Assembly: GCA_965205275.1 (NCBI GenBank) | Contig: OZ242168.1 | Location: 744,001-808,000, forward strand | Length of the DNA: 64,000 bases | Source of the DNA: WTFY01 sp965205275 | Lineage (GTDB): Bacteria > Pseudomonadota > Gammaproteobacteria > UBA4575 | Direction of reading: 5' to 3' | Shown: positions 1 through 8,841 of the stretch, piece after piece | Layout of the letters: the number at the start of each line of letters is the position of its first letter | Position numbering within the stretch: position 1 is the first letter of the stretch | Translations under genes and position numbers: made by a program | Notes under the pieces: model-generated | What the model was told of the DNA's origin: nothing | What the model saw: the letters and a program-made list of their open reading frames with translations, nothing else | The model's database searches: none

Positions 1-2
1 TC

Positions 3-212
3 AATCAATCCGTGTTTAATGATATTTCCTGGAGCACAAACAGGGTGTTGCAACAAACTCAGGATAAGATTAAAGACCTGCATTGGAAATCGACCTGCAT
101 GCCGTTGGTGCGTGACATTGATACCTTTTCAGACTATCGCTATTTTCTGGAGCATGAACACTATAGGCACTTGTTTTCTGCTATCAGCCGCAACTGCGTA
201 TCGACCAGCTGA
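3..212 (+). CDS. possible 3' end of an unrecognised gene, cut by the window edge
   Basis: The frame is open from the left window edge to a stop at 212, so this would be the C-terminal part (about 69 residues) of a longer protein. The visible part is hydrophilic, with a His/Tyr/Glu-rich stretch (FLEHEHYRHLF). I recognise no family. The remaining 270 bases up to the next gene hold no convincing ORF. It could equally be a chance open frame; the upstream sequence would decide. Confidence 0.25.
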   Translation, partial: NQSVFNDISWSTNRVLQQTQDKIKDLHWKSTCMPLVRDIDTFSDYRYFLEHEHYRHLFSAISRNCVSTS

Positions 213-482
213 TTTAATTTCATAAGAATCGGCAGCCAGCCTTTCTGCCTGATGTATATGGTTTCCAGGCTTGCATCTTTATTTATTCGGGACCCTATAT
301 CCTAACTTTGTTGGTTTGGGAAGGGATTGACTGCCACATCCCCCGAGGGCTGAACAAAAGCCTGATTCAGTCGCTGGCCACCTGCCGGTGGATCAAGGGA
401 TACCTCAATGTGCTCATCTAAGACCCACCGGGGTCGGCAAGGCTTGGCTTGGCGGACCCGTGTACTGGCAGTCGTATTGGGC

Positions 483-755
483 ATGATATTTTCTTATATC
501 CGTAAACGGGTCGTTGACGGCGAAAGCAGTAGCAACGCAATTACCCGTGAATTCCTTGCCGCCAACACGCTGTTCTACGGCTTCCTATGCGTGGGCATTC
601 TGTTATTCTGGAACTGGTTCAACCTGCTTAGTCCTGCATTCACTGCGGCGGGAAAGGATACGGTCTCTCTCGTATGGATGCTTGTTGATACCACGCTACC
701 GCTGCTTATGGGCGCTATGGGAATACACTTGCTGCAGGGCGGCAGCAACAACTAG
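483..755 (+). CDS. small two-helix membrane protein, unknown function
   Basis: A 90-residue protein if read from the ATG at 483; an in-frame start at 408 would add a basic leader with no clear ribosome site. Two hydrophobic segments lie at roughly residues 31-50 (FLCVGILLFWNW) and 60-83 (LVDTTLPLLMGAMGIHLL), separated by a short polar loop. The N-terminus is basic (SYIRKRV), consistent with an inner-membrane protein with a cytoplasmic N-terminus. It converges with the potC-like gene, 54 bases away. No family is recognised. Confidence 0.45.
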   Translation: MIFSYIRKRVVDGESSSNAITREFLAANTLFYGFLCVGILLFWNWFNLLSPAFTAAGKDTVSLVWMLVDTTLPLLMGAMGIHLLQGGSNN

Positions 756-808
756 CCATGCAGATAGTGTTCGTCAGTCCAAGGCCATAGCCCGGAATGC
801 AAAGCCGG

Positions 809-1660
809 TCAGGTTGTCCTAGGGCCGTACAGCCGTTCGTTGCGCCGACGTAGCAATTCCAGGGTCGCCAACAGCAGAATCGAGACACAGATCAGAAGAG
901 TGGCAACGGCCAGAATGGTTGGGCGAATCTCTTCCCGGATACCCGAGAACATCTTCCACGGGATGGTGCGTTGTTCCACGGACCCAACAAACAACACTAC
1001 AACTACCTCGTCGAAGGAAGTGATAAAAGCAAACAGGGCACCGGAGATCACCCCAGGCAGAATCAGCGGTACGGTCACCTTGAAGAACGTTCGGACCGGA
1101 TCAGCACCCAGGCTGGCCGCAGCACGGGTCAGTGAATGGTCGAAACCGGTTAGCGTTGCAGTCACTGTAATTACTACGAATGGCGTCCCCAGTGCTGCAT
1201 GAGCCAATATGACGCCCAGATGCGTTGATGCGATACCAATGCGGGTATAGAAGAAATACATGCCTGCTGCTGAAATAATCAGCGGCACAATCATTGGTGA
1301 TATCAGCAAAGCCATGATAGCGGTCTTGAAAGGCATGTGAGGGCGGCTCAAACCGAGAGCCGCGAGTGTGCCAAGAGAGGTCGAAATCAACGTTGCAAAG
1401 ATGGCGATCACAAAGCTGTTTTGTACGGCTTTTTGCCAAGAGTCTTCAGTGAAGAACTCCCGGTACCACTGGGTGCTGTAACCTGCAGGGTCCAGTGACA
1501 ACATTTCCGGGGTAAAAGTGAAATACGGCAGCTCATTGAAGCTCAGTGGGACAATCACAAAGATCGGGCCGACCAAAAATATAAAGATCGCAGCACAGAT
1601 CGCCCGGTAGGTGTAATACCAGGCCTTTTCAGCCAGCGATGCGTATATTGGCAAGGCCAT
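809..1660 (-). CDS. potC: polyamine-type ABC importer, inner-membrane permease (PotC-like)
   Basis: A 283-residue BPD_transp_1-type permease with six predicted membrane helices. The cytoplasmic EAA loop is visible as AAASLGADPVRTFFKVTVPL, the contact site for the ATPase. Length and layout match PotC/YdcV-type subunits of spermidine/putrescine importers. It is the last gene of the minus-strand cluster potD-potB-potC and starts 10 bases after the potB stop, so the genes are very probably co-transcribed. The family assignment is firm. The actual substrate (spermidine, putrescine or another cation such as a betaine-like compound) is inferred from gene organisation only. Confidence 0.9.
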   Translation of the reverse strand: MALPIYASLAEKAWYYTYRAICAAIFIFLVGPIFVIVPLSFNELPYFTFTPEMLSLDPAGYSTQWYREFFTEDSWQKAVQNSFVIAIFATLISTSLGTLAALGLSRPHMPFKTAIMALLISPMIVPLIISAAGMYFFYTRIGIASTHLGVILAHAALGTPFVVITVTATLTGFDHSLTRAAASLGADPVRTFFKVTVPLILPGVISGALFAFITSFDEVVVVLFVGSVEQRTIPWKMFSGIREEIRPTILAVATLLICVSILLLATLELLRRRNERLYGPRTT

Positions 1661-1670
1661 AGGGGTTGGC

Positions 1671-2933
1671 TCAACCCAGCTTCATGTTGTCGATACCCGC
1701 TATCTTGTCGTAGAGCAGATAAAGCATCAGGACCAGGGCGAGCAGTATGACACCCAAGGCAGCCGCCAAGCCCCAGTTCAGGGTTTCGCTGATGTGGACC
1801 GCAATGAAGTTCGAAATAAGTGTACCGGTCCGCCCGCCCACAAGTGCCGGGGTAATGTAGTAACCAATCGACAGGATGAAAACCAGGATACAACCGGCGC
1901 CGACGCCAGGTACCGTATTAGGCAGGTAGACCCGAACAAACGCGATGAACGGCGTTGCTCCCAGCGAGCGAGCGGCTTGCATGTAGGAGGATGGGATCGT
2001 CTTCATCACCGAGTAAAGCGGCAGAATCATGAACGGCAGCAGAATGTGGGTCATGGCTATGAATGTGCCAAGTTTATTGTGGATCATCTGCAACCGGGCC
2101 TGCTCGGGAATAATGCCGATCAGCACCAGCAGGTCATTCAACACCCCCTGCGTTTGCAGCAGGGCAACCCAGGACGTCGTTCGCACCAGCAATGAGGTCC
2201 AAAACGGCAGCAGCACGAGGATCATCAGCAGATTGCTGATACGCAGCGGCAAGGTAGACAGGAGGTATGCGACCGGGTAGCCCAGCGCCAGACACAGCAC
2301 CGTAATCAACGCGCTCATCCACAAAGTACGGTAAAACAGGGTCAAATAGATTCGGCGTTGTTCGGGCTGCCGGGCAATTTTGCCCTGATCATTCAAGCTC
2401 AGATCAACCGAGGCCAGGAAATAACTGCCAGTCAGGATACCCGACTCCCGATGAATCAGTCGCCAGATGTTGATGTCGTGCCAGCGTTTGTCGATCATGA
2501 GTACCTGGTCTTTAAACGGCGCTTCAGTTATACGGTTGACATGCCGGCCCGATTTCCTGAACAGACTGGACATACCGGGCTTTTCGTAGTTCAAGCGCCG
2601 ACCGGCCCGACCCAGGACTTTTTTCTTGGACGCCTCCTGTATATCGAGCACCAGAGCTTCGAATACCGCTTCGTCAGGCAAGTTGGTGCTGGCTGTATCC
2701 CAGCCCTGGATGGCAGCAGCGGTACGTGGCAGGACGAATACGACGACCTGGTTATCGACACTACGAAACAGCATGTCAAAAATCGGTAAGACAAATGTCA
2801 CGATGAGAAAAGCCAGTAATGGCACAACCAGCATCAGCGCATGCAAGCGGCCACGCAACTGTGCCCGCTGAAGGCTGAGTCTCAACGGCACACCGTCGGC
2901 CGTTCGCATCACTTCATCGATTGCCTGAGCCAT
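1671..2933 (-). CDS. potB: polyamine-type ABC importer, inner-membrane permease with long periplasmic loop (PotB-like)
   Basis: A 420-residue permease, about 130 residues longer than E. coli PotB. The first helix (about residues 32-55) is followed by a roughly 140-residue hydrophilic stretch, probably periplasmic, before the remaining five helices. The EAA loop reads AARSLGATPFIAFVRVYLP near residue 325. The extra loop is a recognisable feature of one PotB/YdcU-like subgroup in proteobacteria and is not a frameshift artefact, since the frame is continuous. It lies between potD (86-base gap) and potC (10-base gap). Confidence 0.88.
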   Translation of the reverse strand: MAQAIDEVMRTADGVPLRLSLQRAQLRGRLHALMLVVPLLAFLIVTFVLPIFDMLFRSVDNQVVVFVLPRTAAAIQGWDTASTNLPDEAVFEALVLDIQEASKKKVLGRAGRRLNYEKPGMSSLFRKSGRHVNRITEAPFKDQVLMIDKRWHDINIWRLIHRESGILTGSYFLASVDLSLNDQGKIARQPEQRRIYLTLFYRTLWMSALITVLCLALGYPVAYLLSTLPLRISNLLMILVLLPFWTSLLVRTTSWVALLQTQGVLNDLLVLIGIIPEQARLQMIHNKLGTFIAMTHILLPFMILPLYSVMKTIPSSYMQAARSLGATPFIAFVRVYLPNTVPGVGAGCILVFILSIGYYITPALVGGRTGTLISNFIAVHISETLNWGLAAALGVILLALVLMLYLLYDKIAGIDNMKLG

Positions 2934-3019
2934 ACGGGTTGGCCTGGGACTGCTCCAGGTAGAACCGAAAGGGTCGCCAGGCAGAGTGCGTGAACATACC
3001 CTGCCTGACTATTGATTTG

Positions 3020-4123
3020 CTATTTTGCAAGCCATGCATTGAAGCGCTCATCGAGTTCAGCCCGATAGTCTGCCCACCAGACGTAGTCGAAGATCAGGAC
3101 AGTCTTGGCATTTTTCTCGTCGGTCGGCATGTGTGGCTTCATGTCAATACCGAGTTCAGCGTGCTTGCTGACCAAAGGGCCTGAGGAATAGCGTGCCGGA
3201 CCATAGGAAATGAACTTCGCCTGATCCGCCAGCCGCTGGGTGTCGGTAGCAAATCGCAGATAAGCCTTCACGGCATCGAGATCCTTGACACCTCTCGGTA
3301 CTACCCAACCGCCCAGGTCGAACGCCTGCCAGTCCCATAGCATGGCTATCGGCTGATTCTTCTCTACAATTGCTGAAAACAACCGACCATTGAAGGCCGA
3401 GGCAATCACTACTTCACCGTCCGCTAAAAGCTGTGGCGGCTGTGCTCCCTTTGACCACCAGATGACGTGATCCTTGATAGTGTCGAGCTTGGCGAATGCA
3501 CGATCTACGCCTTCAGGTGTACTCAATACCTTGTAAACACCCTCGCCCGGAACGCCATCAGCGATCAGTGCCCATTCCAGGTTAGCGATCGGTCTTTTTT
3601 CCAGTGCCCGTTTGCCGGGGAAAGCCTCCAGATCAAACACATCCGCAATCGTAGACGGTTGTCTGCCCTTGAAAGCATCGGTGCGGTACCCGAAAGTTGT
3701 GGAATAGACAACTTGCGGAATAAAACAGTTTGTCCCGCCAGGCGTCAGTGTGCCAGCAAAGAAATCTTCGGATGCAGGTGTGCCGTCAGGAGCTGGAGCC
3801 AACCAGGTGTCAGGATCGATTTCCTCGGTCAGGCCCTCATCACACGCGATGATCGCATCGGCGGCAACAAAGTCGACAATGTCCCAAGTAACGTTGCCTG
3901 ATTCGACCTGCGCCCTGATTTTTGCCAATCCTTCTGCTCCCGAGTCATCATTGATGATATGAACATCCGGATTTGCTGCCATATAGGGATCATGGTAGGC
4001 CTTTTGCTGGCTTGCGGTATAGGCACCGCCCCAGGACACGATAGTCAGATCAGTCGCATAGACATTCCCGGCTGACAACGCTACACCTGCTGCAATCACT
4101 GTAAAACGCAGTAGCTGTTTCAT
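3020..4123 (-). CDS. potD: periplasmic substrate-binding protein of polyamine-type ABC importer (PotD-like)
   Basis: A 367-residue protein. I chose the ATG at 4123 because it follows a strong Shine-Dalgarno (GGGAGG) and opens a normal signal peptide ending VYA-TDLT; a longer frame to 4264 lacks both. The mature part has the fold pattern of family 1 solute-binding proteins (LTIVSWGGAY near the start, and repeated aromatic residues such as VIWWSKGA and MLWDWQAFD that typically line the polyamine pocket). It would capture substrate in the periplasm for the PotB/PotC permease. First gene of the potD-potB-potC run. Confidence 0.88.
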   Translation of the reverse strand: MKQLLRFTVIAAGVALSAGNVYATDLTIVSWGGAYTASQQKAYHDPYMAANPDVHIINDDSGAEGLAKIRAQVESGNVTWDIVDFVAADAIIACDEGLTEEIDPDTWLAPAPDGTPASEDFFAGTLTPGGTNCFIPQVVYSTTFGYRTDAFKGRQPSTIADVFDLEAFPGKRALEKRPIANLEWALIADGVPGEGVYKVLSTPEGVDRAFAKLDTIKDHVIWWSKGAQPPQLLADGEVVIASAFNGRLFSAIVEKNQPIAMLWDWQAFDLGGWVVPRGVKDLDAVKAYLRFATDTQRLADQAKFISYGPARYSSGPLVSKHAELGIDMKPHMPTDEKNAKTVLIFDYVWWADYRAELDERFNAWLAK

Positions 4124-4516
4124 GAGATACCTCCCCTCTTTAAGTTTTGTTACCAATGGACACTTCAACCGGCATACAATAAGCACCATGCGCACTTGGC
4201 CTCGATTTTTCACGAAGGGTCGCGTAAAGCTGCATCTCATAGTATTAAGATGTTTTGAAGGCAAGCACTTGCGGTATGCGGAGGAACAACCTTGTAATGA
4301 AGAGTGTAGCGCAAAACAACCGCGATTTCACAGCTTGGGACGGCCCTCAAAAGGGGTGGAAATTTCTCAATATTCTCGGAAAAGAACCCCTGCAGCGCAA
4401 AATACCATATTATATTGGAAACTGGACTGGGTACGCAGTAGCATTCAGGTTGATATCCGGGCGGGATCGATCTGCCCATGCTTAGACTGGTTCATTAGAC
4501 TAAGAGGGTAGGCTAG
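4124..4516. promoter_or_regulatory. divergent intergenic region between potD-like and porin genes
   Basis: 393 bases with no credible ORF separate two divergently transcribed genes, so both promoters should lie here. The potD side carries a GGGAGG ribosome site. The porin side has a weaker purine-rich site (AGAGGGTAGGCTAG) ending just before its ATG. I see no clear operator or riboswitch. Confidence 0.5.
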
Positions 4517-5893
4517 ATGAAAAGTTACGCATACAAACTGGTTTTGGGCGTCATTATTGTGCTGCTTGTTTCCCCGTTAGTGGCGGCTGATGAGGCAACA
4601 GCTGATGAGAATAAAGCCCTGAGGGAGCGTATCGAGCATCTGGAGAAGGAGTTGGCAGAAACCCGGGAAAAGCTTACCGAGGTGGAGTCCCAAAAAGAGG
4701 ATGCCATACAACCGGTCGCTCTTGAGGAGCCGGCAAAGCCGAAAGAACGTCCGGTCAGAATCGGCGGTGCGTTAGGCATACACTACGCATATGGCGATTA
4801 TTCCGGTAGTCACCGCCGGGGCGAAGACGTAGGAGACGTTGACCTTGATATCTTCCGCCTGAACGCTGATATCGACTCCGGCAACTTCATCGGCAGAATC
4901 GAGTATCGATGGTATGACACGTATAGCATGATGCACACGGCGTGGCTCGGATATGAGTCGGAGCATTACGGTACGCTCAAGGCGGGAATCGTTCGCGTTC
5001 CCTTTGGTCCGGGACCGTACGGGGTGTCCACCAGCTGGTTCTTTGACCAGCATTATTACGTTGGACTCTCCGACGACATGGACTTGGGGGTCCGATGGAC
5101 AAAGTCCTATGGAGATTTGACCGTTGATCTTGCCTACTATCTCCAGGACGAGGGGGAGTGGGACGGAGCCAGTCGTGACAGCTCACGCTACAGCTATGAC
5201 CCGGTCACGTGGGACGAACAGGTCGACTCAATGGGTAACATAACGTACGGTGCCGGTGAAAATGGTTTTGAGGAAGACGGTCAATTGAACCTGCGGATAC
5301 TCTATGCGACGGAAAACTTCGGGAACCTGGGAGCATCCTTTCAATACGGATGGCTGAAGGGGAAAAATGTGGACGATAGTGGCGCAGACCATTTCGCGGT
5401 CTCCGCCCACGCCGAGAATTCGCTTGGGGATTTCACGCTTTTTTCACAAATCTCCTACTACGAGTACGACATCACTGAGGATACCCCATGGGGAACCGGC
5501 GACCTGATTCCCATGGGGGCATTTGACTTTGCCTGGCCCGTGGCGTCCGAGGGGTGGATACCGGCCGTATCCCTTCGATACAACGGCATCGACACCTCCA
5601 ACATCCCCTGGCTTAAAAGCGTTATGCCCTACCTTGAGTGGAGTGCCATCCTGAAAGACAGAAGTGACTTCAATGACAGTCACCTATGGACTTTAGGCGC
5701 CCTGTGGGACTGGGGCAATCTGTATATCTATACCGATCTTGGGATCTCTGACGGCAATTTTTACGTCGGTAATAAGGGCGACAACTACAATAACCTCTAT
5801 GACGGTATCGGCGGCTTCGGTGCCAACGGAAATGACAGGTGGAAAAAGAGATTCAACATAAATGCACGTTATTACTTCAGCTTATTCAAATAA
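4517..5893 (+). CDS. outer-membrane porin with N-terminal coiled coil
   Basis: A 458-residue protein. It has a signal peptide (residues 1-24, ending VAADE), then a heptad-rich stretch at about 30-62 (NKALRERIEHLEKELAETRE) expected to form a trimeric coiled coil, then a beta-barrel rich in alternating aromatic residues and ending RYYFSLFK. The arrangement resembles OprO/OprP-like or coiled-coil-tethered porins, where the coiled coil spans to the peptidoglycan. It lies divergent to potD and splits the pot cluster. It may serve outer-membrane entry of the importer's substrate, but this is context inference only. Confidence 0.75.
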   Translation: MKSYAYKLVLGVIIVLLVSPLVAADEATADENKALRERIEHLEKELAETREKLTEVESQKEDAIQPVALEEPAKPKERPVRIGGALGIHYAYGDYSGSHRRGEDVGDVDLDIFRLNADIDSGNFIGRIEYRWYDTYSMMHTAWLGYESEHYGTLKAGIVRVPFGPGPYGVSTSWFFDQHYYVGLSDDMDLGVRWTKSYGDLTVDLAYYLQDEGEWDGASRDSSRYSYDPVTWDEQVDSMGNITYGAGENGFEEDGQLNLRILYATENFGNLGASFQYGWLKGKNVDDSGADHFAVSAHAENSLGDFTLFSQISYYEYDITEDTPWGTGDLIPMGAFDFAWPVASEGWIPAVSLRYNGIDTSNIPWLKSVMPYLEWSAILKDRSDFNDSHLWTLGALWDWGNLYIYTDLGISDGNFYVGNKGDNYNNLYDGIGGFGANGNDRWKKRFNINARYYFSLFK

Positions 5894-5970
5894 CAACGAA
5901 TGGACAAGAGACATACATAGATAAACAGCGTTGACATGTATGCCTTCAGACAGGATAACGTTGAAATATC

Positions 5971-6139
5971 GGTCTGGATATCACTACCTTGGTATTTGCA
6001 GGTTCCGGAATTACCATTATCGTTTCCATAATCGTAGTGCCGGTCTTTCAGGAGAATGCAACGGAAGTACTTAGGGAGTCCCGTGCTGTAATTGCCGCGA
6101 AACTCTGACTGGTTTTTTATGATTATCTGGGCTTTTTGA
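5971..6139 (+). pseudogene. decayed N-terminal fragment resembling a BCCT-type transporter
   Basis: Translated from 5971, the frame reads GLDITTLVFAGSGITIIVSI and continues to a stop at 6106-6108. The next frame then continues DWFFMIIWAF before another stop at 6139. The pattern (a first membrane helix, an amphipathic segment, then an aromatic-rich second helix) recalls the N-terminus of betaine/choline/carnitine transporters. No start codon with ribosome site is seen and the rest of a transporter is missing, so it would be a remnant. The match is by eye and weak. Confidence 0.35.
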
Positions 6140-6277
6140 AAGGCCCCTGTGCGATGTAGTTGTGGTCGGCCGCTTGTCGCTTGGTTTTGAAATCACCCGC
6201 CCTTATCTCGAATACAAAGACATATTGGGTGCCTACTCACCGTACTGCTCCTGGAACGCTGGGGGCTTCTGAAGGCC

Positions 6278-6445
6278 TCACTGTTCTATACCAGTTTTCC
6301 GCACAGATAGCAGTATGGCAGCCACAATGAAAATTATTGAGACAAGCAAGCCCATGGCCACACGCCCAATCGAGACATTCGTTGCCGCCACCAGTTTTGT
6401 CGGAGCAGCAGGCGAAAAGCATGATTGCAAATTTGCCTACAAAAC
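6278..6445 (-). pseudogene. possible C-terminal remnant of a membrane protein
   Basis: An open frame of about 55 residues just downstream of potA. It ends in a clear membrane helix followed by a positive tail (VAMGLLVSIIFIVAAILLSV, then RKTGIEQ). A stop codon bounds it upstream at 6446 and no start with a ribosome site is visible. It could be the tail of a lost transporter gene or a very short membrane peptide. Not assignable to a family. Confidence 0.22.
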
Positions 6446-6458
6446 CTATATTGGCCGA

Positions 6459-7589
6459 CTATGAACCGGAACGAAACTGGGACGCAGGTACAGCCTTTGG
6501 CGCATCTAGCGCTCGGCAATCATCCGCTGTCCAGCCAAGTTGAATCTGTATACCCTCATCAAGGGAGACACGGGAATAAGTGTTCGACACCTTGACAATG
6601 AACTCATCGTTTCCTGCGACTGTCAGCCGGACACGAATATGATCACCCAAGTAGATCAGCTCTTCGACACGTCCGTTGATAAGATTTTCTGTTGCTCTGT
6701 CTACGGGTGCAATGGCAACCCGTTCGGGGCGAAGTGACAGGGTCGTAGGTGCCCCTTCACCATCCACCTTGACTTTCAGTGCGCGAATGGTTTCGCCGTC
6801 GCCAAGTGCAACCTGGCAATATGCCCCGTCTATGGACGTAACTTTGCCATGCAGACAATTACTTTCACCTATGAATCGAGCCACAAAGGCGTTTTCAGGC
6901 TGCTCATACAGCACATCGGGCGTTGCCAGTTGCTGGATCACGCCGTCATTGAAAACCGCGATCCGATTGGACATGGTCAAGGCTTCGGATTGATCATGAG
7001 TCACATAGACCACGGTCACATCAAGACTTTCGTGAATGCGCTTGATCTCGTACTGCATTTCTTCACGCAGGTTTTTATCCAGTGCACCGAGTGGTTCATC
7101 CATCAGCACCAGAACAGGTTCGAACACCAGAGCCCGCGCCACTGCAACGCGCTGGCGCTGGCCTCCCGAGAGTTGCGCCGGACGCCGATTGCCAAAGTCC
7201 GACAATCGCACCATATCGAGCGCTCGCTTGATTTTGGCTTCGGTATCTGCCTGTGAAAACTTGCGGACTTGCAGGGGGAACGCCAGGTTCTCGGCCACTG
7301 TCATGTGCGGAAACAATGCATAGTTCTGAAACACCATACCGATGCCGCGCCGATGCGGCGCAACCCGGTTGATCGGCTGGTTGTTCAGGTAAATCTCGCC
7401 GTGTGTTGCCGACTCAAATCCGGCAAGCATCATCAGGCAAGTAGTCTTGCCAGATCCGGACGGACCCAGCATAGTCAGAAATTCACCTGTTTCGATGTTC
7501 AGATTGAGATTTTTAATGACCAGCGTCTGGCCATCATAGCTCTTCTGAACGCGGTCAAATTTAACGATATTCGTTCTGGTTTCAACCAT
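6459..7589 (-). CDS. potA: polyamine-type ABC importer ATPase (PotA-like)
   Basis: A 376-residue ATPase from the ATG at 7589; a TTG four codons upstream is less likely. The nucleotide-binding domain shows Walker A (GPSGSGKT), Q-loop (GMVFQNYALFPHMTVAENLA), signature (LSGGQRQR), Walker B (LVLMDEP) and the switch His (YVTHDQSEAL). The C-terminal third is a TOBE regulatory domain (LRPERVAI). Length and domains match PotA/UgpC-type import ATPases. It should power the PotB/PotC permease encoded 3.5 kb downstream on the same strand, although the plus-strand porin now lies between them. Confidence 0.9.
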   Translation of the reverse strand: MVETRTNIVKFDRVQKSYDGQTLVIKNLNLNIETGEFLTMLGPSGSGKTTCLMMLAGFESATHGEIYLNNQPINRVAPHRRGIGMVFQNYALFPHMTVAENLAFPLQVRKFSQADTEAKIKRALDMVRLSDFGNRRPAQLSGGQRQRVAVARALVFEPVLVLMDEPLGALDKNLREEMQYEIKRIHESLDVTVVYVTHDQSEALTMSNRIAVFNDGVIQQLATPDVLYEQPENAFVARFIGESNCLHGKVTSIDGAYCQVALGDGETIRALKVKVDGEGAPTTLSLRPERVAIAPVDRATENLINGRVEELIYLGDHIRVRLTVAGNDEFIVKVSNTYSRVSLDEGIQIQLGWTADDCRALDAPKAVPASQFRSGS

Positions 7590-7821
7590 TCGCGCGCCCA
7601 AGCCTAGGCATGCGAATCGACCAAACCGGCTCTACCATGGCCGGTTGCTCTGGCAAAATTTGCCGTTTTGCACACCATTGTGAGAGGGTACCAGATTCCA
7701 TCAGGTGATGGCATCGGGAAACCTGAAAGAAACCGGGTCACGCAGGACCGGGGCTTTGCCAGGCCGACTGGAGCCTGGCTGTTACAAGTATTTATTTTCT
7801 TCGATTGCCCGAAACCTTGCA

Positions 7822-8820
7822 CTAGCTGGCCAGCCTTGCCTCATGGCTATCCGTCACCAGCCTTTCTGCCCTGCCTACAGCCTCCAGTCCTGCGGTTTTT
7901 TTGCCTGCATATTCATTTAAACCTCTACGCCACGCCTTTGCGCCTGATAGGCCGTTGAACAAACCGGATATGTGGCGCACCAATGTTCTCAAAGGCACAC
8001 CGTCATCCAGTTGCTGTTGCATATAGTGTTTATATTTTTTTAGCACCTCGTGTCGCGAAAGAGCCTGAGTGTTAAACAGCAGGGTATCGATATCGGCCAG
8101 AAAATATGGATTTTCGTACGCTTCCCTTCCGATCATGACGCCATCTACCTGCTCCAGGTGACCCAGTATTGCCGTTTTGTTATTCAATCCACCGTTCAGA
8201 ATAAATCTAAGGTCCGGAAAATCCTGCTTCAACCGGTATACATACTCATAGCGCAAGGGTGGCACTGTTCTGTTCTCTTTCGGGCTTAAACCAGACAAAA
8301 AAGCTTTGCGGGCATGCACAATAAAAGTAACACACCCAGCTGAGGCAACCGTTTCTACAAAATGATGTAGACCCTGATAGCTGTCGCGGTTATCTACCCC
8401 TATCCTGGTCTTTACCGTAGCTTCAAGGTGTGTTGCCGTTTTTATGGCTTGAATACAGTCTGCAACAACCTGGGGTTCCAGCATCAGGCATGCCCCGAAT
8501 TTACCAGCCTGTACCCGGCTGCTTGGGCACCCTACATTGATATTGATTTCATCATAGCCGTATTCAGCGGCGTACTCGGCGCACTTTTCCATGCCGGATA
8601 TACTGCTTCCGCCTAACTGCAGGGCAACAGGATGCTCGCATGGGTCTATTTTCAGCAGCCGCTGACAATCACCATGGATCAGTGCACCAGTGGCAACCAT
8701 TTCTGTGTATAACACGCTGTGTTTCGTTAACAAACGCGCCAGATAGCGATAGTGGCGGTCCGTGCAATGCAACATGGGCGCAACACATAAACGGTGTACA
8801 TAATTGACGGGGTTACTCAT
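7822..8820 (-). CDS. dusA: tRNA-dihydrouridine synthase A
   Basis: A 332-residue FMN enzyme that reduces uridines 20/20a in the D-loop of tRNA. Family motifs are clear: CVAPMLHCTDRHYRYLARLL at the start, the substrate-phosphate region ALQLGG, the catalytic-Cys segment NVGCPSSRVQAGKFGACLM, FIVHARKAFLSGLSPKENR, and FILNGG in the barrel. The YRYLAR and LSPKENR signatures separate DusA from DusB/DusC. It is cytoplasmic. Downstream of the potA start lie 230 bases with no gene, and the M17 peptidase pseudogene lies just upstream on the same strand (21-base gap). Confidence 0.95.
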   Translation of the reverse strand: MSNPVNYVHRLCVAPMLHCTDRHYRYLARLLTKHSVLYTEMVATGALIHGDCQRLLKIDPCEHPVALQLGGSSISGMEKCAEYAAEYGYDEININVGCPSSRVQAGKFGACLMLEPQVVADCIQAIKTATHLEATVKTRIGVDNRDSYQGLHHFVETVASAGCVTFIVHARKAFLSGLSPKENRTVPPLRYEYVYRLKQDFPDLRFILNGGLNNKTAILGHLEQVDGVMIGREAYENPYFLADIDTLLFNTQALSRHEVLKKYKHYMQQQLDDGVPLRTLVRHISGLFNGLSGAKAWRRGLNEYAGKKTAGLEAVGRAERLVTDSHEARLAS

Positions 8821-8841
8821 GAAAGTTTCATAAAAGCATGA

